From Spisula solida (Eukaryota > Mollusca > Bivalvia > Venerida > Mactridae): a stretch of DNA of 64,000 nucleotides. Numbering within the stretch: position 1 is the first letter of the stretch; each line of letters opens with the position of its first letter. The notes under the pieces were generated by a model. That model saw nothing but the letters and a program-made list of their open reading frames with translations. It searched no databases and was not told where the DNA came from. The translations under genes were made by a program, and so were the position numbers. Shown piece by piece: positions 21,491 to 33,017 of this stretch. The stretch covers positions 751,501-815,500 of the forward strand of contig OX365956.1 in assembly GCA_947247005.1 (NCBI GenBank). The letters are read 5' to 3'.

Positions 21491-21764
21491 TGTTGTATCG
21501 AGTGAATTCTGGGTTTTAGTGCCGAATTACGGGGGGTCCCGGGGTACGGTCTTTAGACCGTCCACTTTACCCAGAATGAGGTTATGACGTGATATCGCGA
21601 GCGGAAGCTCGATGGCAGACGATTCCAGGCAGCTGCGTAGATGGACGATCCTACGAGAGTTCCAGGACCAATAATAGATGCATGCACGGCTTACCGACCA
21701 CAGGACATCGGTGAATATATTCTCTTGTGACTTGTGCTTTAATTACCACCGGACGAACACTTCA
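21491..21764 (+). repeat. 3' LTR
   Basis: The second copy of the 274-bp LTR, preceded directly by the polypurine tract AAGTCGGGGGGAG and followed by the target-site flank CTGTAC. Confidence 0.92.
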
Positions 21765-22556
21765 CTGTACACAGTACTACAATTATCTCATAAACATTGC
21801 TATCCAAAGCACAATACACATGATACAGACGGAACATTGTCAAAGAGTCATTTTACATTTTGTTTTGGTACAAACTCTAATGAAACTTGGACGAATAATT
21901 TCGGTCGTAGGTACGAATAGGAACGGGTACGACAGGAATTTGTAGAAAGTTGTACTTACCAAACCTTTAATAACAACATACGTCATCGGATGTTGATTTT
22001 ATTGTATAAGTATGCTAATTGCGAGTATTAAAGACGATTTTCCTTGCTTAACAAGTACTTACATCGTGTAATCGATGGTCGGCGTCTCAGACGAATGCAA
22101 TCACGTAGAATGTTGAGTTACTTCCCCTCTTACCTGGCTATCGCTCCGGACCCGGGATTATTTATTTATTTTGTATATCGTAATTTGAAATCTGCAGATG
22201 TTCAGAAAACCTAAAAAATATAGAAGTTCAGCTACGAATTGTCAGTTTTCAACTAATTTGAAATTACAATAATGGTTGAATCCTCGTACCAATCATAACT
22301 ACTCTCGTACGTCACTGCGGCTCTTCGATGAGACCGGAAGACTGTCTTGAGTCCCGTCGTACTATAGCGTTCTATAGAAGCGTATGGGAACCAACCCAAA
22401 AACCGGAAATCCATACCTTTTCAGCTTTTAGTGGGGCGAAACTTCGGCCGATGACGGAAAGACCCGAGTAGTTACGATTGCCGGGAAGACCATTGGTACG
22501 GCCTCTACGACATTTATAGGCTGCTGATTTAGGAAAAAGCCAAACTCAGACGTCTC
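21765..22556. other. Intergenic sequence, no supported gene
   Basis: Two overlapping frames of 72-80 codons begin inside the 3' LTR and run into this stretch. They have no splice or coding support. The part 22290-22560 is relatively GC-rich and may belong to a dispersed element ending at the hairpin at 22557. Confidence 0.35.
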
Positions 22557-22598
22557 GGAGATGTTTTTTCAAAACCTTCGGTTTTGAAAAAAATCTCC
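22557..22598. repeat. Strong hairpin with 19-bp stem
   Basis: GGAGATGTTTTTTCAAAACC pairs with GGTTTTGAAAAAAATCTCC across a three-base TTC loop with one unpaired base. Such perfect short palindromes are usually ends or cores of foldback elements. No promoter or terminator role can be assigned. Confidence 0.7.
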
Positions 22599-22831
22599 TA
22601 TTAGGACAATATCTATAATCAGTGTATTTCCAAAGTCCCAAGGACGGCCTTATTAGTTAGGTTTTACTGTATTGCTGGGCATATACCGAACAGTTTTCTT
22701 TCATCTATTTGTTGCTGCACGGTTTGTATCCCGGCAATTCGGCTATAAACCGATTTCTAAGGAGCATTCTCATTGTAACCATTTCTCTTGCAGGTATAAC
22801 TGTATTATCATCCGCTAGTCTAATACATCTG

Positions 22832-23290
22832 CTATAAGTTAGACCCATATACATCCGAGCTCTTACTTTGATTTACAACTGTTTCAATGAAATGTGCAAC
22901 CTGAACTGACATCGGTTCAAATAAAGTCTCTATCATAACAAAAGCTTCATTGTGCTTTCCTTCAATTCCTTCTTTACACACTTTTCTTGTTGTACTATGT
23001 ACGAGAATAATCAACATAGAAAACTTCCAAACATCTTGATGTATACTTTACTCAAACATCTTGTGTAAAGTAGTCATATAATGAAGTGCTATCGTTTGAT
23101 TCAGTGTCACATTCACATCTTCTTTTGCACCAGTGAGATAACTGAAACAACTATCGTCAATGCCATGTTGAGTGTTGCTGTCTAGGGTTTTTGAGACATA
23201 ACTACCCAATGGCGGACACATTAAAGTATTGTTTCATGACATCATCCACGGAGTCAACCATACCTTATTGATTAGAATTGAAGACGTGAC
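22832..23290 (-). pseudogene. Broken coding remnant on the minus strand, function unknown
   Basis: Three consecutive minus-strand stretches read as protein-like frames in different phases: about 23290-23225 (with DDVMKQYFNV), 23240-23048 (with GIDDSCFSYLTGAKEDV) and 23030-22832 (with IILVHSTTRKVCKEGIEGKH and LFEPMSVQVAHFIETVV, ending in a stop). Between them are in-frame stops or shifts. A small duplication of CAAACATCTTG near 23026-23065 could explain one of the breaks. No splice sites bridge the pieces. The family is not recognised; a decayed mobile-element or host gene copy are both possible. Confidence 0.4.
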
Positions 23291-23399
23291 TAAAACATTT
23301 TCCACGTTCTAACATTAGTCATTCCTAAACTTGTTTGTTTAGTAATTCGAGTTTAATTCGGTGACTGTAAGAATACATTGACCCGTATTTCTGCACAAA

Positions 23400-23485
23400 G
23401 CGAAATCCTCGTATACATACACAGGTGAATTCCCGTATAAATACAAAGGTGAATTCCCATATTTTATACAAGGTGATTCCCAGTA
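23400..23485. repeat. Short tandem repeat, GGTGAATTCCC units
   Basis: Three units of about 30 bp share AGGTGAATTCCC and GTATA segments, directly upstream of the foldback element. Confidence 0.6.
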
Positions 23486-23515
23486 TCGTATCGGGTTACT
23501 GGTATGTCATATATC

Positions 23516-23940
23516 TATGGTGGCTGATTTATGCCATGTCGTATTTTCGCTTTTTCGCTACAACAAAGCGAAAATACGAAAATGTAACAATGCGAAAAAG
23601 TCGACTTTGTCGTATCTTTGCATTGTTACATTTTCGCTTTGTTGTGTCGAAAAAGCAAAAATACGACAGATGCAGGGCGACAATACGACACCTAAAATGT
23701 GTATTTTTGCTTCTTCGTGTTTTTGCATTGTTACATTTTCGTTTGTTGTGGCGACAGAGCGAAAATGTAACAATGAGAAGATGTAATAATGCGAAAAAGT
23801 CGACTATCGTCGCCCTTCATCTGTCGTATTTTCGCTTTTCGCCACAACAATGCGAACAAAGTCGCTTTGTTACATGTTCGCAGTTTCGCTTTGTTGTAGC
23901 GAAAAGCGAAAATACGACATGGCATAAATCAGCCACCATA
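23516..23940. mobile_element. Multi-hairpin foldback element (425 bp)
   Basis: The termini are perfect inverted repeats for at least 40 bp: TATGGTGGCTGATTTATGCC at the left and GGCATAAATCAGCCACCATA at the right, continuing through CATGTCGTATTTTCGC. The interior is built of inverted blocks of GCGAAAATACGACA and AATGTAACAATGCG, so it can fold into several nested stems. Terminal TA dinucleotides suggest a TA target site, as in Tc1/mariner-type MITEs. The 200-codon frame across it (23425-24027) has low-complexity repeat composition and is not a gene. Confidence 0.88.
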
Positions 23941-24892
23941 CTGAAGTGTACTGTTTGTAAACAAGGTAAAAAATTGCACATATGCTTCACATTTTTGTAT
24001 CAAATCTTAAGACTGATCCTTTTATGAAACGTCAAATATCCGTAGTAAAACTAATTTAGGCCAAAACAAATTAATATTGTAGTTCTGGTTGTACTATTGT
24101 ATTGATAGGGTAGGAAGGAAACACAGTTCAGCCGCTCTCCAGGGAAACAAGTTTGCCAAGAAATGTAGTTTGATTTTTTCATAATTTGAAAGACTAACTA
24201 AAGAAAAAAGCGTCCTAATTGCTAAGGAAGTTACAACCGTTGAGCAGGTTTGCGTGATGTTGCAAACATCGTTGTTCAAAACGCGTCATGTAACTAATAT
24301 TTTATAAATACTGTATTTGATTACTTCATGACATGACATTTGCAAAACGGTATCAAGTTTTAGAATTATGTTTTAACGTTTGAAATATGTATCAATATCC
24401 TGAATGTTCGCATTTAGGGAAAAATATTCTGTTGAAAACAATTGACTCCTCTTTTTGTCAATTTGATAAATTTTCCAACATTTGACCTGACAGCAACGAA
24501 GTAAGTGATTTTAAATAATTAATGTGAATGTCTAAGTAGAAATACACACACTCGTATATACAGAAAGCTGACTCAATCGCTTTAAATTTACAGGTAAAGA
24601 GGTAAACAGGTAAAATATTGTTAAATACATACTCAATAGTTATTTTGTTATTTCTATTGAAAATGTTTGACAAACACGTATTGAATACAGTCAATAAACA
24701 GTATGAAATGTATAAGTTGGAACACGTCACGTAAACTAGACCGGTATAGATCTGCAGTCCTGTAAAGTTGACAACATATTTACGATACGTATTAATTTCA
24801 ACATGTTCGATCCTAGATACATATGTAAATATTAGTTTAGTTAACTATAAGTAAACTAATAATCTTATATAGAAAAACAACCCAGCGACAAA
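23941..24892. other. AT-rich intergenic sequence
   Basis: I see no supported gene. Reading frames of 60-90 codons on the minus strand are rich in AT-type residues and lack splice context. Confidence 0.35.
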
Positions 24893-26665
24893 CTACATCC
24901 TTAACAATTCTATATCTCTGGTGATATTTGAACCCACGTGGCAATAATGGACATAGTCAAACTACACACGTAACAATTCTACATCTCTGGTGATATTTGA
25001 ACCTACGTGGCAATAATGGACATAGTCAAACTACACCCGTAACAATTCTACATCTCTGGTGATATTTGAACCTACGTGGCAATAATGGACATAGTCAAAC
25101 AACAAACGTAACAATTCTACATCTCTGGTGATATTTGAACCTACGTGGCAATAATGGACATAGTCAAACTACAAACGTAACAATTCTACATCTCTGGTGA
25201 TATTTGAACCCATGTGGCAATAATGGACATAGTCAAACTACAAACGTAACAATTCTACATCTCTGGTGATATTTGAACCTACGTGGCAATAATGGACATA
25301 GTCAAACTACACACGTAACAATTCTACATCTCTGGTGATATTTGAACCTACGTGGCAATAATGGACATAGTCAAACTACACACGTAACAATTCTACATCT
25401 CTGGTGATATTTGAACCTACGTGGCAATAATGGACATAGTCAAACTACACACGTAACAATTCTACATCTCTGGTGATATTTGAATCTACGTGGCAATAAT
25501 GGACATAATCAAACTACACACGTAACAATTATACATCTCTGGTGATATTTGAACCTACGTGGCAATAATGGACATAGTCAAACTACAAACGTAACAATTC
25601 TACATCTCTGGTGATATTTGAACCTACGTGGCAATAATGGACATAGTCAAACTACACACGTAACAATTCTACATCTCTGGTGATATTTGAACCTACGTGG
25701 CAATAATGGACATAGACAAACTACACACGTAACAATTCTACATCTCTGGTGATATTTGAACCTACGTGGCAATAATGGACATAGTCAAACTACACCCGTA
25801 ACAATTCTACATCTCTGGTGATATTTGAACCCATGTGGCAATAATGGACATAGACAAACTACACACGTAACAATTCTACATCTATGGTGATATTTGAACC
25901 CACGTGGCAATAATGGACATAGTCAAACTACAAACGTAACAATTCTACATCTCTGGTGATATTTGAACCCACGTGGCAATAATGGACATAGTCAAACTAC
26001 AAACGTAACAATTCTACATCTCTGGTGATATTTGAACCCATGTGGCAATAATGGACATAATCAAACTACACACGTAACAATTCTACATCTCTGGTGATAT
26101 TTGAACCCATGTGGCAATAATGGACATAGACAAACTACACACGTAACAATTCTACATATCTGGTGATATTTGAACCTACGTGGCAATAATGGACATAGAC
26201 AAACTACAAACGTAACAATTCTACATCTCTGGTGATATTTGAACCCATGTGGCAATAATGGACATAGACAAACTACACACGTAACAATTCTACATCTCTG
26301 GTGATAGTTGAACCTACGTGGCAATAATGGACATAGTCAAACTACACCCGTAACAATTCTACATCTCTGGTGATATTTGAACCCACGTGGCAATAATGGA
26401 CATAGACAAACTACACCCGTAACAATTCTACATCTCTGGTGATATTTGAACCTACGTGGCAATAATGGACATAGTCAAACTACACACGTAACAATTCTAC
26501 ATCTCTGGTGATATTTGAACCTACGTGGCAATAATGGACATAGTCAAACTACAAACGTAACAATTCTACATCTCTGGTGATATTTGAACCTACGTGGCAA
26601 TAATGGACAGAATCAAACTACACACGTAACAATTCTACATCTGTGGTGAAATTTGAACCCACATG
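24893..26665. repeat. 69-bp satellite array, about 25 units
   Basis: The unit contains CGTAACAATTCTACATCTCT, GGTGATATTTGAACC, ACGTGGCAATAATGGACATA and GTCAAACTACA. Successive CGTAACAATT starts are exactly 69 bp apart (24969, 25038, 25107 and onward). Variation is limited to a few sites: ACACACG, ACAAACG or ACACCCG; CCTACGTGG or CCCACGTGG or CCCATGTGG; TAGTCAAA or TAGACAAA. The outermost units are the most diverged, as in an array homogenised from within. The period is a multiple of three, so long frames such as 26061-26324 on the minus strand arise passively. Confidence 0.97.
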
Positions 26666-27800
26666 ACATTGAGGGAGTCTGTGTTAAAACAAAACACGTG
26701 TAGTTAACATTTATTTCCTTGTTGTCTAAAGATAGAGAATAGAAAAACCTTGTTCGCTTGACTATCTATAAGACAATCAGTAGTTGTATCAAACCAGTAT
26801 TGCTACATGTACACTACGTATTTATTTAGGTCTCATCTTTGTACAACATACATACAATATACATATCAAATTACAGTAAAACATTGCACAAAGCCATTCT
26901 AATAAGAATTATAAGAGACTATATATTACATAAACACTACATTTGTATTATCAAATTGTTACTCTACATACATTTACTTAAACAGTATACTATATTTAAG
27001 TATAATTACCATTCAGTTGTTTACACATGTATAGAGAAACTAGTCTATATTAAAACATAATAATATAACCCTTCTCTTAACAGAGAAGTTAAGCATAATT
27101 AACGATGACTTATTTACACATGTAAAACCAAGGAGCAGTTGTTAATCTTCATGGAAAAAATGTAATAAAATTGAAGATTATAAAAAAACTAAAATAGAAA
27201 ATGAATACTAATGCACAATTTAAAAAATGGCATAAGAAAACGATTATCACCTCGGTCAGACCGTAGATGAACTGATTAACAGCTACTTCGTGTACGGAGA
27301 TAAAACAGATCACAATTTAATCATGAATAATATGGGCATTTTTTACAGAGGTAAATATTTCTGCTATTTAAAATATCATGACAGGTTTAGGCACAAATTA
27401 TAGTAACTGCCTGATACGTAAAAACAAACTTAAGTTTTTCTATATACATGTATCGGAAAATGAATAAAATCGGAATTAATCGACACTGCTTTCTACATTA
27501 GAACAGTGCGTTCACAATTATATACATTACAATTAAACAATACATGGATCTCCGATTCAACTTCTATACATGTACATGTACATTATATTTATAAGGCAGT
27601 CACGTAATAAATATCAACACGACACTGAAACGCAAACTGTAAAAACAGTATTAACTTTACCATTAAAGAGATAATTATGAATAATAACTACACAGTTAGG
27701 TAGACACGTATCAGATATCAACATAACCAAATATCATATACGTAAAACGTTCCGAGTATTATTTGACATAGAACACTAAACATAACTCTGCTGAATAGAC
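26666..27800. other. Very AT-rich intergenic sequence
   Basis: No supported gene. The 73-codon frame at 26839-27060 is Ile/Tyr/Lys-rich, as expected of translated AT-rich DNA. Confidence 0.35.
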
Positions 27801-27980
27801 TACAGTACAATCTCTGTAGAGCAACACACTTTGGAGACTGCAAATATTGGCCGTTGTTTCGAGATTGTTGCTCTGCAGAGGTTACATTTATAGTAAATAT
27901 CGGCGTTGGGACTTTTTGAGTATTTTGTTATAGAGAGGATGTTGCTCTACAGAGAGCCACCCGGGTGAGGTTGTACTGTA
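27801..27980. mobile_element. MITE, 180 bp
   Basis: The ends TACAGTACAA and TTGTACTGTA are perfect inverted repeats, followed inside by CTGTAGAGCAACA against GTTGCTCTACAGAGA. The element is non-coding with TA at both outer edges. Confidence 0.75.
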
Positions 27981-28329
27981 TTAACGTGACCATTTAGGGA
28001 GGTCCTTGCAAATTATATCTACACAGTAAGGCAGACACGTATCAAATATCAACATAACACTAAACAGCAAATGTAAATTTTCACAATTCGTGGTCCAGAC
28101 AACGTATGCTTTAAAATACCCGTTTCATTGTAATATGTTAATACGTAGTTTATAATTTGAAACTTTATACAGATGTCTTGTTAATAACTAAGTTATTTTG
28201 TTTGATGTAAATATTTGCTGTATTGTATTTTAAACATTATGAATTGTATCGCTTTACATTATTCCGTCTAACTCAAAATGCAGTTATTTTCTTACATATT
28301 GTTTTCAAATCGTATCATGTAATAGATAC

Positions 28330-28497
28330 AGTACTAGTTATTCGTCAAAAGTGTCTTCTTACAAGGGTTATTGTACAGTTTTGTGAGGACAAAGAACATA
28401 ATTGTCCGAGGCGAAGCCGAGGATAATTTGTTGTTTGTCCTCACAAAACTGTACAATAACCCTTGTAAGAAGACACTTTTGACGAATAACTAGTACT
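28330..28497. repeat. Near-perfect 168-bp palindrome
   Basis: Two 64-bp arms (28330-28393 and 28434-28497) are exact reverse complements by inspection. They start AGTACTAGTTATTCGTC and end AACTAGTACT. The 40-bp centre is itself palindromic around GAGGCGAAGCCGAGG. Frames on both strands encode the same peptide, which shows they are by-products of symmetry. It is either a TIR-only element or a recent inverted duplication. Confidence 0.92.
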
Positions 28498-29475
28498 ATA
28501 TCTGACTTATACTCCGACAAAAACAAAACGATCACCAGAGTGACAATGATTATCAAAATCTATTCTGGCACAATTCAAAAACAGAAGATGTTTTACATTT
28601 TAGAAAATATAATTCTATTTTTCAAAATAAGCTTGGCCTAATGATCCTTAGGGATTATCTAACTGTCCATTCATACAGTGCTGAGCATTTATTAGCATGT
28701 GAAAATTTACTGAGTAAACATCAAGTGTGCCCATATGTTATTACACCCACCATATAAAAGAATACACATCTATAGGTTTCCACATTAGTGACTGATGATA
28801 CAGGCTTGATGCACAAAGGTACATATCTGTGCATATTATTTGTCTTTTATTTTGTATTTAAAAATAGACAATCCATGAAAATATTTTCAAACAGGTTCAT
28901 ATAAAAAGCTTCTAATAGATTGTTAACTGTTTTGTGAATGTTAAGACAATGTGATTGATTTATACTTGAAAAAAACTGATTGTATTATGATACGATCCTT
29001 AACATAATGACATATTTTCTAGTTTAAACATACATTATTCACATGGATTTATTTATTGATATAGTATTGTATTGAAGTGATACTTAATAGCATCACCAAC
29101 TCTCATGAAAAAAATGGAAAAAAGGTTGATGTACTAGTATATAATTCCGGTTTGGTGCAATTGATTGTCAATTTGCACAATACATGTTTCAAGCTTACAA
29201 ATGGTTTGTAGTTCTGTTTCAATTGCTACCGATAATAATACTGTAAAATCATTCATTTTTTTACTCTGGGGATTATAGAAAATAAGCCATTGTTGTATAG
29301 GTGTTTGGGTGTAGATAAATTGTGAGGATTGAATTTTATGATATAGTTCAACCAAGACATTGAATATAATTTAACACCACAAACTTGATGTTTTTTACAG
29401 TAATGCAGCATATTAATCCATGCTGTGTGTTTATACAATTTCCTAGCTCCAAGTTTTATGCTTTAGGCAATCAGT
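28498..29475. other. AT-rich intergenic sequence
   Basis: No supported gene or clear repeat; short minus-strand frames near 29134-29438 look non-coding. Confidence 0.35.
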
Positions 29476-31199
29476 TATAGCCCGTTTGCAGCGAAAAAAA
29501 TCGTCTAAAATGAAGATTTCACAGTATTTAGTGCACCTACAAGTATGAGATTTTGCACGAGTGAATGAAATGTATCTACCTAATATACAATTAAATCTAA
29601 ACAACATTGGGCATGTTTGAAAAAAGTTTTGTTCATAAGTTCTATGTAAAATATTTGTAGTTTACAATGAAACTTCATGTTAGAAGACTCGATACACATA
29701 ACAGCCACTTTTATGGTCACGTGACACGTCTAACGGTAGATTTAGGTATTAAAGGGGGCGGACAACCCAGAATGAAGATTTCTCTCCGGCCGACACACAC
29801 CTTTCAATGTTAAGAACACGGATTCACTGTCAATCACACACCTGAGAAGAAATGCACATTTTGTTGAGTTTAAATATCCTAGAGCAAGCAAAATACACAA
29901 AAACAACAGCCCACAAAGAAACATATTGACAAATTTAGGCACCAAGTAGTCATTTGTTTAGGTCGCGAAAACATGTGAAAAAGGCGCAAAATCCACATCT
30001 CCGGCTCAAAATAAAAAATGGTTAAACGGATAGCTAGCCCCATACAGTATTCATGTTTGGCTGCCCTAATACATGTCTAACTCAAAATTGGATCCAAAAT
30101 AATAGGGTTTCCAGACCGTTTCTCCACAATATTCATGAATGTAAACCTACCAGAGAAAAGTCCGTCTTTTCCGGTCCGAGAGCTAGAAAACTTAGTTTCG
30201 CACTTTTCAACAGTTTTCATTCAAACCACAACAAAGGTCATGACCCTTGCACATAATTTATTGCAAACATGTAGTAACCTATGATTTTAACACAAAACTT
30301 ACTTGGATTATTCTTACTAATGATAAAATAGCCAAGAAACACAGCATTTGTCTTATATTTACAATTTTGACCATGGCCAATTCGAATATTTGGCTTCTCT
30401 GGGTTTACTGACTCCTTTGTAACCTATTTAATATAGCATATACGAGGCCCGTCTGGCGTCTGTGCATCTGTACTGTCTGTGTATATCATATGTTCGGGTC
30501 TAAACGTAAAAATGGCTTGCGTCTAGCAGCCTCATTCTCGAACTATAAAAACACGGATTTTACATCGTCTTTAAACGATTTTGACTTAATATTAGGCATT
30601 CTTCAAACGTGTGAATGTCGATTTCAGACCAATACTAATAGTTTGGGCAGACGTATATTACTCAATTATTTAGGACTGATTCAGTCATAAGACTACATGT
30701 CATTGCGCGCATGAACATTACAATGTTTTTATGAAGTTCTTAATTTAACATTATTATATACGTGTATGTCCATCTATCAGTATATGCATAGCTTATGTAC
30801 GGTTTGGTTTTCACTGCTTTTTTGTGATATTACATGTATTATACATAATCTGTATACACACAAGCGACATACCTAAATAAATAATATGGGCCACATAAAT
30901 TTCGCTTTCATCACAGCAATGTTAATCTGGCTGATCACGGATTATAACAGTTAAAAAATGACAGTAAAACATAAATGGAATACCAGATTACCTCCCTGCG
31001 TTAAAGTGTCCAAATGCAAGTATTATCAATATACAATAAAGAATAAACTTGTTTAAATAAGTAATTAAAAATTATGAAATTTGAGATGGGAGTAGGTAGA
31101 ATGTAATTATGATTCTACATACATTTTTATCAACATCTGATGAATAGATTTTTAAACATTCAAAATTCAGACGATTTTTTTCGCTGCAAACGGGCTATA
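29476..31199. mobile_element. TIR-bounded DNA element, 1.72 kb, no transposase
   Basis: The left end TATAGCCCGTTTGCAGCG followed by AAAAAAATCGTCT is matched exactly in reverse at the right end (31169-31199), giving 31-bp terminal inverted repeats. The flanks are consistent with a TA or TATA target. The interior has frames of at most 67 codons and no recognisable transposase motif, so the element is non-autonomous. It may carry a captured exon-like segment (29842-29924). Confidence 0.78.
29842..29924 (-). CDS. Candidate 5' exon encoding a signal-anchor-like peptide
   Basis: On the minus strand an ATG at 29924 opens 27 codons of strongly hydrophobic sequence (MFLCGLLFLCILLALGYL), then an NST sequon, before an AG|GTGTGT donor in phase 2. 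It resembles the first exon of a secreted or type II membrane protein. It lies inside the TIR element, so it may be a captured or chance segment. No downstream exon was identified. Confidence 0.3.
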
Positions 31200-32509
31200 C
31201 TATGTCGTTTATTTAACTGTTACAGATTTGTCAGTTTTCGGCTTATTGACCATTTATGGCAATTATATTATGAGTGAAACAGTTTTCTTATAGCTCACAA
31301 AAGTGTCTGCTTACGAAAATAATGTACACTTTTTGAATGGAATCAGTGGGCGTGTCGGAGTATAACTTTACATATTCATGTTATAATCTGAGATCAGTTA
31401 GTTATGATAGCATTATTAACTGTAGAAATATAATACATATTATGACAGGTGTTTGTGTCTCCCAGCACGTTTTGTAACTAAGGATAGTCCAAACACAGCA
31501 CAGATGTTTTATTTATATCCAGTTAGAATATAATTGCATTCAAATTCAGTCGAGGTAATTGTTGAATGTTAACAAACTCTGGGACAGATTATATTGCATA
31601 TCATATTTGTTATAACAAAAGCAGAACACAATAGAACACGCTGCGAATGGCGATTACATGATATGGTATATTGCAATAACATTGAGAATTTCAAGATCCA
31701 CCTCACGATGTCAATTCAAAGGTTGGATATTTGAAGCTTACAACTCGTTTCATTGTCCATATTTGGTATCTTCAACTGTTAACCTCCTCGCCAGTATACT
31801 GAGTATATCATTAATCACAATATGTAGATTGCTTGACATAGTGGGCCGCGTGCAACTAACTGCCAACTGATAAAATAAATCATTAAAGCTATTGTGTAAG
31901 AGTCTGGTGAAATCTATACAAAGCCCATTGAGTGACACTTTTTTATTCTGTTGAAAAAGCACCTTATACCGTGTATATACAAATACACAGTTTTGTATAG
32001 CATGTTTAAAAACAGCACAGCATTATCACAGGTAAAATGCATGAATCATTGAAAAAGTATAAAAAAAATGAAAACACATTTTTTTTTATATATCTAATAG
32101 ATTTTAAAATACAACATGTATATATCAATTTCTGTAAAAAGAATCTTCATCAATGATACATTTACTTGTCAGTGGTACCTTGCGTAAACCGTGAACTTAA
32201 CATTGGTAAGTATATGAAGATTGCTACATTTACAAATTGACAATTTATCATTAATTCAAGTCATATTACTTGATATAGAACTCATCGTTAAATATCTTAA
32301 TTAACATATTGCCCGTGTGTATTTCGTTTGTACAATACGTTCAACCATAGAAACTAATTTATAGGACACAAAGATTGCGTTTTTACGTGATTGTGCACAA
32401 TCATTGTGATACTAACAAGAACTTATCTGTTAGTATTAAATATGAAACCTCTGTTTTACTTAAACAAGTATTTAATCAATATTTTCATGGAACATACTGC
32501 CCCATTGTA
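31200..32509. other. AT-rich intergenic sequence
   Basis: No supported gene. Overlapping 70-codon frames on both strands at 31658-31962 lack splice support. Confidence 0.35.
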
Positions 32510-32697
32510 GACCTGCTACAATCGTGAGAACCAAACATCCATGATAATGCTTTCCCTGTCTGATTTATCATACCTTATATGTGATACAATCATAGTACTG
32601 TAAGAACAAACAACCATGATAATACTTTCCCTGTCTGATTTATCATTACCTTAAATCTGATACAATCATAGTACTGTAAGAACAAACATTCATGATA
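32510..32697. repeat. Tandem repeat, about 85-bp unit, 2 copies plus part
   Basis: Units share CATGATAATGCTTTCCCTGT, CTGATTTATCATACC and ACAATCATAGTACTGTAAGA and run directly into the next array. Confidence 0.8.
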
Positions 32698-33017
32698 ATG
32701 GCGACGTTCAGTATTGCGAGTTGTCTGATGTGTTCGTAATTCACATTGCTAAGCCATGGCGCCATTCAGTATTGCGAGTGGTCTCATGTGTTCGTAATTC
32801 ACATTGCTAGACCATGGCGCCGTTCTGTATTCCGAGTTGTCTCATGTGTTCGTTTTTCGCATTGCTAGACCATGGCGACGTTCAGTATAGCGAGTGGTCT
32901 GATGTATTCTTTTTTCGCATTGCTAGGCCATGGCGCTGTTCAGTATTGCGAGTGGTCTGATGTGTTCGTTTTTCGCATTGCTAGACCATGGCGACGTTCG
33001 GTATTGCGAGTGGTCTA
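32698..33017. repeat. 58-bp minisatellite, 5.5 units
   Basis: CCATGGCG recurs exactly every 58 bp (32756, 32814, 32872, 32930, 32988 for the ATGGC core). Each unit has GTTCAGTATTGCGAGTGGTC, TGATGTGTTCGT and a CGCATTGCTAGACC end. Confidence 0.92.

Larger units (their letters stand above)
16317..21764 (+). mobile_element. Full-length LTR retrotransposon without coding capacity (LARD-like)
   Basis: LTRs of equal length (274 bp; 16317-16590 and 21491-21764) begin TGTTGTATCGAG and end CACTTCA. They differ at two positions only (GGATGG/CGATGG and GGACAAAT/GGACCAAT). A primer-binding site (TGGCGACGAGGA at 16592-16603) follows the 5' LTR by one base, and a purine tract (GGGGGGAG, ending at 21490) precedes the 3' LTR. 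Flanks TTGTAC and CTGTAC give a 5-bp duplication TGTAC, or a 6-bp one with one mismatch. The 4.9-kb interior has no gag, protease, RT, RNase H or integrase frame; the longest frame is 128 codons and repeat-derived. The near identity of the LTRs means recent transposition, which must have been driven in trans by an autonomous relative. Confidence 0.92.

Noticed and set aside
23425..24027. 200-codon plus-strand frame, the longest in the window
   Set aside because: It reads through inverted copies of the foldback element; equivalent frames exist on both strands, and the composition is that of the repeat.
26061..26324. 87-codon frame on the minus strand
   Set aside because: It is a 23-residue repeat created by reading the 69-bp satellite, whose period is a multiple of three.
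24893..26665. Regular repeats resembling a CRISPR array
   Set aside because: The 69-bp units are contiguous with no unique spacers, and the genome is eukaryotic.
28368..28556. Two similar frames on opposite strands (28223-28426 and 28368-28556)
   Set aside because: They encode the same peptide because the DNA is a palindrome.
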